From positions 1-64,000 of the forward strand of contig NZ_CP157276.1 in assembly GCF_040024445.1 (NCBI RefSeq): a stretch of 64,000 nucleotides of DNA, given 5' to 3'. Source of the DNA: Prescottella soli. GTDB taxonomy: Bacteria > Actinomycetota > Actinomycetes > Mycobacteriales > Mycobacteriaceae. Below are positions 28,044-36,609 of this stretch, piece by piece. The translations under genes and the position numbers were made by a program. Position 1 is the first letter of the stretch; each line of letters begins with the position of its first letter. The notes below the pieces were generated by a model. That model had not been told where the DNA came from and searched no databases. It saw only the letters and a program-made list of their open reading frames with translations.

Positions 28044-28420
28044 CTGGACACTTCCTCAATCTGCCTCGACTGTCCGCTCTGCCCGGTGTCGAGGTCGAGC
28101 CGATCAACCGGTACCTCGCGCATTTGATTGGCGCCGAGTAGCGCCCCAACACGGTCACCGCGTACGCCTAAGACTATGGCACCTGGGAACTGGGCCACTG
28201 CCTATGACTTCCGGCCGAAGGGCCGTGCGAGTGCGATCTCATGCTCACTTGCTCCAAGTGCCCCACCACCAGCGACTACGCCCCGAAGCTCAGACACCGG
28301 CTCGCGATCGAGCACCAGTTCATCGCCAACGCCCAAGGGCGAGGTGGGACCGTGACGCCGAACGCCACCAGCGGATAGCCACGCGCATATCGGAATTGTT
28401 GACGGAGCTGGCTGAGCCGG
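28044..28420 (+). pseudogene. Decayed tyrosine-integrase remnants
   Basis: From 28044 one frame reads FLNLPRLSALPGVEVE, then INRYLAHLIGAE, TAG, RPNTVTAYA, TAA, DYGTW. This is the SAM-like N-terminal domain of a phage-type integrase with two in-frame stops. From 28226 another frame reads CECDLMLTCSKCPTTSDY, then APKLRHRLAIEHQ, the zinc-ribbon-like tail of actinobacterial transposon integrases. The catalytic middle is deleted. Confidence 0.7.
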
Positions 28421-29335
28421 TCAGGCCTCGCCTGGAATGAACGGTGTCTCCTGGTAGACGCAGTAGTTCAGCCAGTTGGCATACAGCAGGTGCCCGTGGC
28501 CGCGCCATCGGTTGAGCGGGGTGGCGGCGGGATCGTCGCCGGGGAAGTAATGCGCTGGTGCTGGGACCGGCAGTCCTTGCTCGCTGTCGCGGCGGTACTC
28601 ACGTGCCAAGGTGTCCGCGTCATATTCCGGGTGACCGGTCACGAAGACCTGGCGGCCGTCCGCGGTGGCTGCCAAGTAGACGCCGGCCTCTTCGCTCACC
28701 GCCAACACGTCGACCTCACCGGTGGCCTCGATGTCGGCGGCGTGGACATCGGTGTGCCGTGAGTGCGGCGCTAGGAACTCGTCGTCGAACCCGGTGACGA
28801 TCGGCGACCGCGCGCCTGTGATCCGATGGGGGAATACACCGGAGAGTTTCTGTGGGACTTCGTGTTTGCGGACACCGTAGTGGTGGTAGAGGGCCGCCTG
28901 CGCACCCCAGCAGACGTGCAGAGTCGACTGCACGGCGCTGCGGGTCCAGTCAAGGATCTTGGTCATCTCCGGCCAGTAGTCGACGTCCTCGAAGTTGAGT
29001 TTCTCGATCGGCGCCCCGGTAATGATGAGGCCGTCGAAGTGCATATGGGCCACGTCATCGAAAGTTGAGTAGAACGATTCGAGATGCTCTGCAGAGGTGG
29101 TACGCGAGACATGGCTGGCCATGTGCAGCAGGGTGATCTCGATCTGTAGCGGAGTATTGCTGAGCAATCGCAGCAGCTGCGTCTCGGTGCTGACCTTCAT
29201 CGGCATCAGATTCAAGATGGCGATCCGCATAGGGCGAATATCCTGGTGTCCAGCACGCTCGTCGGACATGACAAAGATTCGCTCCGCCTCCAGGATGGCC
29301 CTGGCGGGAAGATCGCGCGGCATAGTGACAGGCAT
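28421..29335 (-). CDS. metA: MetA-type homoserine O-acyltransferase (predicted acetyltransferase)
   Basis: The 304-aa enzyme acylates L-homoserine for methionine synthesis. Start ATG 29335 gives MPVTMPRDLPARAILEAE, matching the family. Catalytic residues fall at canonical numbers: Cys142 (HVCWGAQ), His235 and Glu237 (GHPEYD). Position 111 is Glu (GAPIE), which in characterised MetA enzymes favours acetyl-CoA, whereas Gly favours succinyl-CoA. Actinobacteria usually rely on the unrelated MetX, so this lone metA beside recombinase remains may be an acquired gene. It is monocistronic; no SAM riboswitch recognised. Confidence 0.95.
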   Translation of the reverse strand: MPVTMPRDLPARAILEAERIFVMSDERAGHQDIRPMRIAILNLMPMKVSTETQLLRLLSNTPLQIEITLLHMASHVSRTTSAEHLESFYSTFDDVAHMHFDGLIITGAPIEKLNFEDVDYWPEMTKILDWTRSAVQSTLHVCWGAQAALYHHYGVRKHEVPQKLSGVFPHRITGARSPIVTGFDDEFLAPHSRHTDVHAADIEATGEVDVLAVSEEAGVYLAATADGRQVFVTGHPEYDADTLAREYRRDSEQGLPVPAPAHYFPGDDPAATPLNRWRGHGHLLYANWLNYCVYQETPFIPGEA

Positions 29336-29485
29336 CGCCCAGCAGCTTAGTCCGCCTCCGGTTACCGACAGGGACCGGAGCTTCAATAGCTCAAGCGGCG
29401 CGTCGCGAGAACGGCGTCGCAGGACAATCTGTCCGCATAATCGAACGCAACCTCATCCGTGAACGCACCTCCGCGTGCCTCGCGG

Positions 29486-29672
29486 ACGCCCGCCGAAAAT
29501 GATCCGGCCGAGCGGGTCGAGGGTGTGCACCACGATGACGTCACCGCCGTCGGCGTAGACGAGCAACGCGGTCAAGCCGGGGCGGTCGGTGGTGGCCCCA
29601 GGCTTACGATCGACTTGGCTGCGGTGTTCGGCGACGCCGGCCGCGGTGAGGTATCGATCTGCCGCTCGAGAT
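29486..29672 (-). pseudogene. Tn3-type resolvase fragment
   Basis: On the minus strand one frame reads GVAEHRSQVDRKPGATTDRP, then GLTALLVYADGGDVIVVHTL and DPLGRI, closely following the Tn3-family resolvase pattern, before losing homology. It is a different recombinase from the one at 27856. No intact start, catalytic Ser or HTH. Confidence 0.7.
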
Positions 29673-29873
29673 TGCGACTTTCAGCGATCCGAACCGCGCC
29701 ACATACCGCTGAAAGTCACACGGTCGGGCCATCGGAATCGGTGTCGTGTTAGACGGTCCTTGGGTTCGCGGACTCGGTAGAGAAGACGTCTCCCGGCCGG
29801 CCGCCGCCAGTAACGTCGGACCCTCGCAACGGATATACGGACCGTCCGTTTCTTTTCACAGGGGTAGATCTGA

Positions 29874-30266
29874 ATGAAGCGCTCACTTCTCGTCCGAGCT
29901 GGCGCACTGGCCATCGGACTCATGGCACTCGGCTCGGGCGTCGCCAACGCCGAGGACGCCTGGCCGGTCGATCCGGGTCTGGGTGGTATCGGCGCCCCGG
30001 TCGACAGGACGGACTACGTGCTGATGCCCGATCAGCCCGAGTTCTGGAATCCCGCAATCGGCATTGCCCGTGTCATCTCCCCGTACGGGAGAACCACCAA
30101 GATCGTGTGCACCGGGTACCGCGTCGACACCTCATGCTGGCAGGCCGATCGGGACGGAAACCCGCACGAGCTCAAAGAACTCTTCAACACGACCGTTTTC
30201 GGGTCCCTCGCAACGACACCTGCGACAGCCGTCTTCGTCTACCCGGGGATGTTCCCCGGGGTGTAG
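29874..30266 (+). CDS. Small secreted protein, tandem copy 1
   Basis: The protein has 130 aa. A Sec signal (MKRSLLVRAGALAIGLMALG, cleavage after ANA) precedes a ~105-residue domain with DQPEFWNP, VISPYGRTTKIVCTGYRVD and a Cys pair (IVCTGY, TSCWQAD), ending VFVYPGMFPGV. Family unknown. A second copy follows 32 bp after its stop. Confidence 0.8.
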   Translation: MKRSLLVRAGALAIGLMALGSGVANAEDAWPVDPGLGGIGAPVDRTDYVLMPDQPEFWNPAIGIARVISPYGRTTKIVCTGYRVDTSCWQADRDGNPHELKELFNTTVFGSLATTPATAVFVYPGMFPGV

Positions 30267-30298
30267 CTGGACCGTAAGTTTATTCAAGGGGGAATCGA

Positions 30299-30690
30299 AT
30301 GAAGCGCTCACTTCTCGTCCGGGCCGGCGCGCTGGCCATCGGGCTCATGGCACTCGGCTCAGGCGTCGCCAACGCCCAGGATGCTTGGCCGGTCGATCCG
30401 GGCGAGGGCAACGCCATTCGCCCGGAGGTCGCGACAGACTATGTGCTGATGCCTGATCAGCCCGAGTTCTGGAATCCGAGGAACAACATGACCCGAGTCA
30501 TCTCCCCCTACGGGAGAACCACCAAGATCGTGTGCACCGGCTACCGGGTCGACACCTCATGTTGGCAGGCCGATCCGGCAGGAAACCACACAAGCTCAAC
30601 CTCGTATTCAGCATGGGAGCCTTCGGCTCCCTCGCTTCGAACCCCGCGTCAAACGTCTTCGTCTACCCGGGGATGATCCCCGGCTTGTAG
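30299..30690 (+). pseudogene. Small secreted protein, tandem copy 2, 1-bp frameshift
   Basis: The signal peptide and first ~95 residues are nearly identical to copy 1. Near 30587 copy 1 has AACCCGCACGAG and this copy AACCACACAAG, one base fewer. After that the original frame is lost, but the shifted frame continues the homologous ending (FGSLASNPASNVFVYPGMIP) to TAG 30688-30690. The intact product would be ~130 aa. Confidence 0.85.
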
Positions 30691-30720
30691 GCGACGACTG
30701 CCCGACATCTTCCGAGGAAG

Positions 30721-30746
30721 GCCCCCATGGACTCTGCATGGGGGGC
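30721..30746 (+). terminator. Hairpin after tandem secreted genes
   Basis: GCCCCCATG (30721-30729) pairs with CATGGGGGGC (30737-30746, one extra G), loop GACTCTG. It lies 30 bp after the second copy and directly abuts the TetR fragment. Confidence 0.75.
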
Positions 30747-31064
30747 AAAGACGACCTACTCAGTACGGTCGCTGCCGAGAACCTGGCCTTCCTGATGGCG
30801 GAGATGCACCGTGCAGGCGCGGACACCACGGCGACGTCAACCCCGTTGTTTCGCGCCTGCCTCGCCTACGTCCGTGTCGCGTGGGAGTACCCGAACCATT
30901 ACCGGCTCGAGTTCGGCGGCGACTACGTGATCAACCCGAGCGGGGTGCTGGAACGCGCCGCAAACACATTCAACGAGTACTTCCATGAACTCGTCGTCGA
31001 GGCGCAGCGGAACGGCACCCTCATCGCCGGCGACGCCCGGGAAGTCGGCCCGCCGGTTTACAGC
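30743..31064 (+). pseudogene. Internal fragment of the TetR paralog
   Basis: Homologous to residues ~58-160 of the intact TetR at 25735-26331: KDDLLSTVAAENLAF, FRACLAYVRVAWEYPNHYRL, EYFHELVVEAQRNGTLIAGD. The DNA-binding domain is absent and the C-terminal third is lost. It joins a terminator hairpin at its 5' edge, so the junction is a recombination or deletion point. Confidence 0.88.
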
Positions 31065-31187
31065 GTCTGGCGTCCTCGACGTTCCTGACCGCTGGCGATT
31101 CGAGCTCGAGGACGTAAGCATCTGTAATGGGATGGTTTTCGTGACCGATAGGTTCGATGAAACACACATGAAGGGGAGGGATGACTC

Positions 31188-31331
31188 ATGGGTTCTGCAG
31201 CAGATGCCTTGGCCTGGATCAGCGAGGGGTACCTGGCCGGTGACCCGCTTCGATCTGCGCTCTTCGTCGGGGCGGCATTCGTGACAATGCCGCTTCAGCT
31301 GATCGCAGTGATGCTGGGACAGCCCTTCTAG
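31188..31331 (+). CDS. 47-aa small membrane protein
   Basis: ATG 31188 has an excellent AGGGGAGGG ribosome site ending eight bases upstream. The product (MGSAADALAWISEGYLAGDP and then a TM-like SALFVGAAFVTMPLQLIAVM) has one hydrophobic segment. A comparable small gene lies at 55656-55844. Function unknown. Confidence 0.65.
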   Translation: MGSAADALAWISEGYLAGDPLRSALFVGAAFVTMPLQLIAVMLGQPF

Positions 31332-31474
31332 GCGGGCCTCGGCGTCCGGAACCGTCCTCCGGAGGCGCGGCGTGCCGGACGGAACGACCAGGCCGTCGCC
31401 TGCCTAGGCTGGCCCCATGTCACGCGTCTGCGGTCGGCCCGGGCCTCGAACCGGCGGCCGGTGACGGCCGAGCG

Positions 31475-31980
31475 ATGGTCATCGGACGCGCGCAGCCGAG
31501 CGACGCCCTCGGCGCGTACGTCGAGGGCGTCGCTCGGTGCACGACCGGACCGGGAGCGTGGCTGCCCGAGATCTGGCCGGGTACCGGCGTTGCGGAGCCG
31601 TTCGCATCGACCGCCTCGCCGCGGAAGCCGGGCTCAGCGCGCGACTGTTGCAGCGCCGCTTTCCGGCCGCCGTCGGGGTCGGCCCCAAGGAGTTCCAACG
31701 GCTGACGCGTCTCCAGCACGCCACGCGGACACTTCTGCTGGACGCCGAATCACGATATCTGGCAACGGCTCTCGACGCCGGTTTCGACGACCAGAATCAC
31801 TTCATCCGGGAGTTCCGTCGGTTCACCGGGCGAACACCCGCCGCGACCTTGGGGCGGGGCATGTCACATTTCTACTATGAGACGTCCGCGGGTCACCGTC
31901 AGGATGGGGCACCGACGATCCCCGACGACCGGGCGAGTCGACCGCGTTGTCCACCGCTGAGTGCTTCCCACAGTTTCTGA
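31475..31980 (+). pseudogene. AraC-family regulator with internal deletion or frameshift
   Basis: One frame from 31475 gives the start of an AraC N-terminal domain (PSDALGAYVEGVARCTTG, then PGAWLPEIWPGTG). Near 31580 coding moves to another frame reading IDRLAAEAGLSARLLQRRF, GVGPKEFQRLTRLQHATRTL and LDAGFDDQNHFIREFRRFTG, a complete double-HTH AraC domain. The ~100-residue sensor core is missing. Confidence 0.75.
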
Positions 31981-31986
31981 CATACT

Positions 31987-32005
31987 CGTTTCAGCGATCG
32001 AAACG
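31987..32005. promoter_or_regulatory. Inverted repeat before GlxA-like regulator
   Basis: CGTTTC (31987-31992) and GAAACG (32000-32005) flank AGCGATC, 14 bp before GTG 32019. Possible autoregulatory site. Confidence 0.45.
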
Positions 32006-32018
32006 AGAGGCACAGACC

Positions 32019-33036
32019 GTGACACATGGTCGAGACGTCGTCTTCGTGGTGTTCGACGGCGCGAAACTGCTGGATGTCGGGGGACCGGCGGAGGTGTTCG
32101 CCGAGGCAAACAGGTCCGGCGCCGACTACGCGCTCAGCTATCTGTCGCCGTCCGGGAACCCAGTTCTCACGTCGACGGGGATCCGGCTGCCTGTGGATGG
32201 GGCCGCCACGGACGATTCGACTGCTGACACCGTCGTCGTGTCAGGGGGGCGACGTGCTGGTCAGCGCTCCTGTTCCCGCCGATCTGATCGCCATGGTTCA
32301 CCGGCTCCGCCCGCGGGCGCGTCGACTGGTATCGATCTGCACGGGCTCGTTCACGCTGGCGGCGGCCGGGGTGTTGTCAGGCCGGCGCGCGACAACTCAT
32401 TGGCGGCACGCACGGCTGTTGGCCCGAAGATACCCGGACATCGAGGTGCTTCCCGACGCCCTGTTCGTCGAAGACGGAGGAGTCTTCACCTCCGCTGGCG
32501 TCTCGGCCGGCATGGATCTGGCGCTGGCGCTCGTCGAGCAGGACCACGGCCCGGATCTGGCGCGTGAGGTGGCGCGCAATCTGGTCATGTTCATGCAGAG
32601 GCCCGGTGGACAGTCCCAGTTCTCGGCGCCCCTCGACGTCCGGCCTGCCCGCACGCTGACTGTCCGTACTCTCGTCGACTTGATCTCGGCACAGCCTTCC
32701 CTCGATCACAGCACCCATTCCCTGGCGGCCCGGGTCGGTGTCAGCCCGCGCCATCTGGCGAGGTTGTTCGCCGCCGAGCTGAACACCACTCCGGCGCGAT
32801 TCGTCGAGCAGGTGCGGCTGGATCATGCGAAGGCGCTCCTGGACGCCGGCCACGGCGTCGCGGAGTCCGCACGAGTCGCGGGATTCGGAAGTTCCGAGAC
32901 CATGCGCCGTACCTTCGTTGCTCGCCTTGGTATCTCGCCGAGTCAATATCGTGACCGCTTCTCCACCACCGGCGCGCGGAACGGGGGCGCGATCCCCGTG
33001 ATCGGGCCCGGTTCGGGTGTGAGCCCGTCTTTCTAG
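32019..33036 (+). pseudogene. GlxA-family (DJ-1/PfpI + AraC HTH) regulator, frameshift in a G6 tract
   Basis: GTG 32019 opens VTHGRDVVFVVFDGAKLLDVG and the PfpI-like domain. At a run of six G (32244-32249) the frame must shift by one for the protein to continue DVLVSAPVPADLIAMVHRL, SICTGSFTLAAAGVL (nucleophile-elbow-like Cys) and a C-terminal AraC domain (HSLAARVGVSPRHLARLFAA, GFGSSETMRRTF). With five G the gene would be intact at ~338 aa. Pseudogene, slippage or sequencing error. Confidence 0.85.
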
Positions 33037-33190
33037 AATCTGTGTGCGTTGTCGGCCGGGCACCGGCGATCGCGGACGGTCCCCGTGTCCAGATCTGTGG
33101 GGTCGCCGTCAGATGACGCAGTGGGCAGAAGCTGTGCAGTTCGGAAGAGTGGAAGCAGTCAACCCGACGCCCAAGTTCCGGAGGCTCCCG

Positions 33191-33829
33191 ATGTCTGAAG
33201 TCATTGCAGGTATCCCCATTCCCGACACCGACCTGGTTCGAGAGGCCACCTCGCTCGTGCGGGATGTGGCCGACGAAACCCTGTTCAACCACTCGCGCCG
33301 AGTGTTTCTCTGGGGAGCGTTGAAGTCGGCCGCACGCGGACTCGATGTCGATCTCGAACTCGCCTATGTGGGCGGTCTCTTCCACGATCTCGGCCTGACG
33401 TCGGCCTATGCCACCAAAGATCAGCGCTTCGAACTCGACGGTGCGGAGGCGGCCCGAAAGTTCCTGCTCGAGCACGGCCGGTCCGAGCAGGAGGCTCGCA
33501 ATGTGTGGTTGGCGATCGCGTTGCACACGACGCCCGAGGTCCCGCTGCGGCTCGCGCCGGAGGTCGCGGTGGTGACCCTGGGTGTGGAGACCGACGTGCT
33601 CGGCCTCGACCTCGACGAGATCACCGACGCGCAGCGTTCCGAAGTCGTTGCGGCCCATCCGCGGCCGGATTTCAAGAACAAGATTCTGCATGCGTTCTAC
33701 AAGGGCATGGTCAATCGTCCCGACACCACGTTCGGAACCATGAACGACGATGTTCTGGCGCACTTCGACCCCTCGTTCAGAAGGAAGGACTTCGTCGAGA
33801 TCATCGAGAACAACGCCTGGCCCGAATGA
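33191..33829 (+). CDS. HD-domain phosphohydrolase-like protein
   Basis: The protein has 212 aa; ATG 33191 has GGAGG seven bases upstream. The HD superfamily metal site is visible: His in TLFNHSRRVFLWG, the His-Asp pair in GGLFHDLG, a later His in IALHTTPE, and Asp in GVETDVLGLD. It resembles cyanamide-hydratase-like HD proteins, whose substrates vary, so the reaction is unassigned. Followed 51 bp later by dps. Confidence 0.88.
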   Translation: MSEVIAGIPIPDTDLVREATSLVRDVADETLFNHSRRVFLWGALKSAARGLDVDLELAYVGGLFHDLGLTSAYATKDQRFELDGAEAARKFLLEHGRSEQEARNVWLAIALHTTPEVPLRLAPEVAVVTLGVETDVLGLDLDEITDAQRSEVVAAHPRPDFKNKILHAFYKGMVNRPDTTFGTMNDDVLAHFDPSFRRKDFVEIIENNAWPE

Positions 33830-33880
33830 CCATGCCGGGTGCCCGCGTATCGGTATCAGAGAACACTAGGGGAGAAGATC

Positions 33881-34360
33881 ATGACAACCGTGCAGACCGC
33901 CATCGGTTTCCAGGCGTCGGCCCGGCTCAGCGGCCACCTGCAGCGAGTCCTGGTCGATCTGATCGCGCTGCAGCTCAACGCCAAACAATCGCACTGGAAT
34001 GTCGTCGGCCACAACTTTCGGGACCTTCATCTGCAACTCGACGAGATCGTGGAACTGGCCCGCGAAGCCGGCGACACCATCGCCGAACGCATGCGCGCTC
34101 TGGACGCCGTACCCGATGGCCGTCCGACGACCGTCGCAACGGCCACGACCATGCCCCTGCTTCCGCCGGGTGAGCAGAACACGGCGACTGTTGTCGACCT
34201 TGTCACCGAACAGCTGCGCCACACGGCGGCCGTGGTGCGCGAGGTCCACGACGACGTCGATGCCGAGGATCCCTCCACTGCCGACCTGCTGCACCAAGTC
34301 GTCAACGGGCTCGAGAAACAAGCGTGGATGCTCCGCTCGGAAAACCGGTCAGTGAAGTGA
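33881..34360 (+). CDS. dps: Dps-like DNA-binding ferritin
   Basis: The 159-aa protein assembles as a 12-mer storing iron and protecting DNA from peroxide. The intersubunit ferroxidase motif is present: QSHWNVVGHNFRDLHLQLDE, with His, Asp and Glu ligands. ATG 33881 is preceded by AGGGGAGAAG. The start has a short N-terminal arm without many Lys, so DNA binding may be weak. No OxyR or Fur site recognised. Confidence 0.93.
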   Translation: MTTVQTAIGFQASARLSGHLQRVLVDLIALQLNAKQSHWNVVGHNFRDLHLQLDEIVELAREAGDTIAERMRALDAVPDGRPTTVATATTMPLLPPGEQNTATVVDLVTEQLRHTAAVVREVHDDVDAEDPSTADLLHQVVNGLEKQAWMLRSENRSVK

Positions 34361-34506
34361 ACATCGTCGTCAATCGCACCGTCTTCGACGTCAGCGAGCG
34401 CCGACCGCATTCGCCGGCCCGATGTAACCAGCCTGGAGACCGCCCGTCCAGGTATGTCTTCTGCCGTGGCGGCACTTTCGAGAGAGTTCGTGGTTAGGCT
34501 GACGCG

Positions 34507-35883
34507 GTGAGCATTGCCGCCGTTGCCGGCCCGGACTCGCGGCTCGATGGGGCGGTTCGTGATCGTTTACGCGGCCTCGGACTTCACCTCGCGGAGGAGC
34601 GCGTGAGCCCGCACCACGGCGTGGGCATCGCCGGCGCGATCCGGCTGGCCTCTGCCGGTGGCGCGCTGGTCGCGGTGGCCGGGCGAGGGGGAGGCGCGCG
34701 GGAATGGCGCCGGGACGGCGCGGATCGTCTCGCCGTGGCGCTCGACGCCTCGACCGGCGCGTCGTCGGCGGTCTCCGTCGTCATCCTCCCCGCCACGATT
34801 CCTGTCCGGCCGGGGCCGGTCGCCGTCCTGTCCCCGGCCGGATCCGTGTCGTCGTACGAAATTCATCTCGGTGCCGCGCTCGCTGCAGCCACGGGCCGCC
34901 GCGTGGAGCATCTCAACGGCTGCGGGACATCGGGGTCGGCCGTTCACAGTGCGATTGCGTCCCGCTCGGCCGCCCGCGCATCGGTGAACGGGTGGCGGGA
35001 GCGGCCCGCGCCTCGCCCCGAGCGGGCGCTGCACGCGTTGTCGTCCCGTCCGGCGCTGATCGTCCTCCCGGTGTCGCCGGGAAATCTGACCGCCTCCGAA
35101 GTCGTCGGCGACCATCCCGATGCCGACATCGTTCTCGTCTTCGACGCCGCGCACGCGCGCCACGGTGCGGCGGTAGCGCAGCGGGTCGCGTCGATGGTGG
35201 AATTGGCGCTCGGGGTGACGCTCGCCCTGCCGGAAGAGCTTCCCGAGTCTTCGCTCGCATCGAGGCGGACCTCCGAACCGCCGGTGGCGAGGGCGGTCGC
35301 AGTCGAAGCCACCGTCGGTATGCCGGACAGTGCCGCGACGCTCCCGGAGGTGCGTGCGTCCGACATCATCCATGTCCGATTGACCGATACGGCGTTGGAA
35401 CTGACGAATCGAACACGGCAGCGCATCGGACTGCGGATCACGCTCGGCTGCGCCACCGAACCCCGACGAGTTCGCGCGGTGTTCGAGACGCTGCTCGAAG
35501 CCGACCAGTCCAGCGCCGAACCGACGTCGTCGGTGGCTGCGGTGGCAGATCTGGCAGCGCCCACAGCGGTCCTGCGGCACTGGAGCCATGGTGACGCCGA
35601 GGTCTACGAGGGAGGCGATCGGCGAATCCTGACAGTCGATGTGATGGTTCTGGATGCGCGTCGAGAGGTTGGGGCGAGGCGCGAATTCGACGTGCCTAAC
35701 GGGCTCGACTTCGCTGTCACAGCACGCGACATCTCCGCGTTGATCGGGCGGGCGGACGCTACGGTGGTGCTGCCCGATCCGGCTCCGACCGCGAGGCCGT
35801 CCGTGCCCGGGTCGGAGATGCTGGCCGCGTTCGAGCACGCGGTGCTGGTGGGATCGAGTGCGCTGTCGCGGCGCTCGCTCTGA
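34507..35883 (+). CDS. Hypothetical 458-aa actinobacterial protein
   Basis: I do not recognise this family. It has alternating Ala/Val-rich strands and helices, including ASSAVSVVILPATIPVRPG, RPALIVLPVSPGNLTASEVV and HPDADIVLVFDAAHARHGAAVAQ, suggesting two Rossmann-like or nucleotide-binding-like halves, but no Walker or GxGxxG motif. No signal or TM. It starts at GTG 34507 and ends 12 bp from a convergent gene. Codon use is typical of the window, so it is expected to be expressed. Confidence 0.7.
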   Translation: MSIAAVAGPDSRLDGAVRDRLRGLGLHLAEERVSPHHGVGIAGAIRLASAGGALVAVAGRGGGAREWRRDGADRLAVALDASTGASSAVSVVILPATIPVRPGPVAVLSPAGSVSSYEIHLGAALAAATGRRVEHLNGCGTSGSAVHSAIASRSAARASVNGWRERPAPRPERALHALSSRPALIVLPVSPGNLTASEVVGDHPDADIVLVFDAAHARHGAAVAQRVASMVELALGVTLALPEELPESSLASRRTSEPPVARAVAVEATVGMPDSAATLPEVRASDIIHVRLTDTALELTNRTRQRIGLRITLGCATEPRRVRAVFETLLEADQSSAEPTSSVAAVADLAAPTAVLRHWSHGDAEVYEGGDRRILTVDVMVLDARREVGARREFDVPNGLDFAVTARDISALIGRADATVVLPDPAPTARPSVPGSEMLAAFEHAVLVGSSALSRRSL

Positions 35884-35895
35884 AATCCTTGGGCG

Positions 35896-36447
35896 TCAGC
35901 CTCGTTCGAAACGTACCCGGATCTTGACGAGTGCGGCGAACACGTTCTCCCGCGCGCCGAGATACTTCGAAATGGCGGCGGCATCGGCGTCGTCGGAGAG
36001 CTGCGCGGTACCGACAGCGAGGACGATGTAACGGCGGCCGAGGGCATTGCCGGTCCAGTCGTCGGTGACCGGACGGTTCAACCACACCCCGTCCGCCGTG
36101 CACAGCTCGACCCGTTGCGCGCGCAGCGACGCATAGAGCGTGTCGGTGCCGATCGGGAGGATGTCGCCGTCCGCGTCGAGGCGTCTGAGCCCCAGGTCCG
36201 CGATCACGTCGGACAACGTTCCGTCGTCGATCGCACCGGTCGGGTGAACGAGGACGAACGCGGTCGGCTCGCCGAACGGGTTCGGTGCAGACCACGCCGT
36301 CACCCCGATCTGCTGGGTTGACCCCGTAGTCGGATCGCTCACAGCGGCAAGGGTACCCGCGGCGTGACGGGAATTCGATGAGAAATCTGCATGGTCGCGC
36401 GCCGCCGCGAGGAGCTTCGGCTCGAAGTGGGGGATCGCCTGACTCAT
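35896..36447 (-). CDS. Hypothetical protein (183 aa)
   Basis: Begins at ATG 36447 (MSQAIPHFEPKLLAAARDHA); frame upstream is not coding. Predicted alpha/beta with SAPNPFGEPTAFVLVHPTGA in the middle and a basic C-terminus (ALVKIRVRFERG). No known domain, signal or TM. Convergent with the 458-aa gene and divergent from the oxalate decarboxylase gene (162 bp apart). Confidence 0.7.
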   Translation of the reverse strand: MSQAIPHFEPKLLAAARDHADFSSNSRHAAGTLAAVSDPTTGSTQQIGVTAWSAPNPFGEPTAFVLVHPTGAIDDGTLSDVIADLGLRRLDADGDILPIGTDTLYASLRAQRVELCTADGVWLNRPVTDDWTGNALGRRYIVLAVGTAQLSDDADAAAISKYLGARENVFAALVKIRVRFERG

Positions 36448-36609
36448 ATCGTGTCTCCGACATTCGAATAACGATCCACGCGCCCGGACGCCGAAATGTC
36501 GCTCTTGCACCAACTTCGACGACTCGTGGTCCCTCAACACGCAGTAGGCTCGGGAAAGGAGAAGCACGGTCTCTGCGCCCACCCGGATCCTGGTTGTCAG
36601 GAGGACATC

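Noticed and set aside
34507-35883. Universal stress protein or type VII secretion assignment for the 458-aa protein
   Set aside because: Neither the USP nucleotide motif (GxxGxxxGxxS) nor ESX-related patterns are visible.
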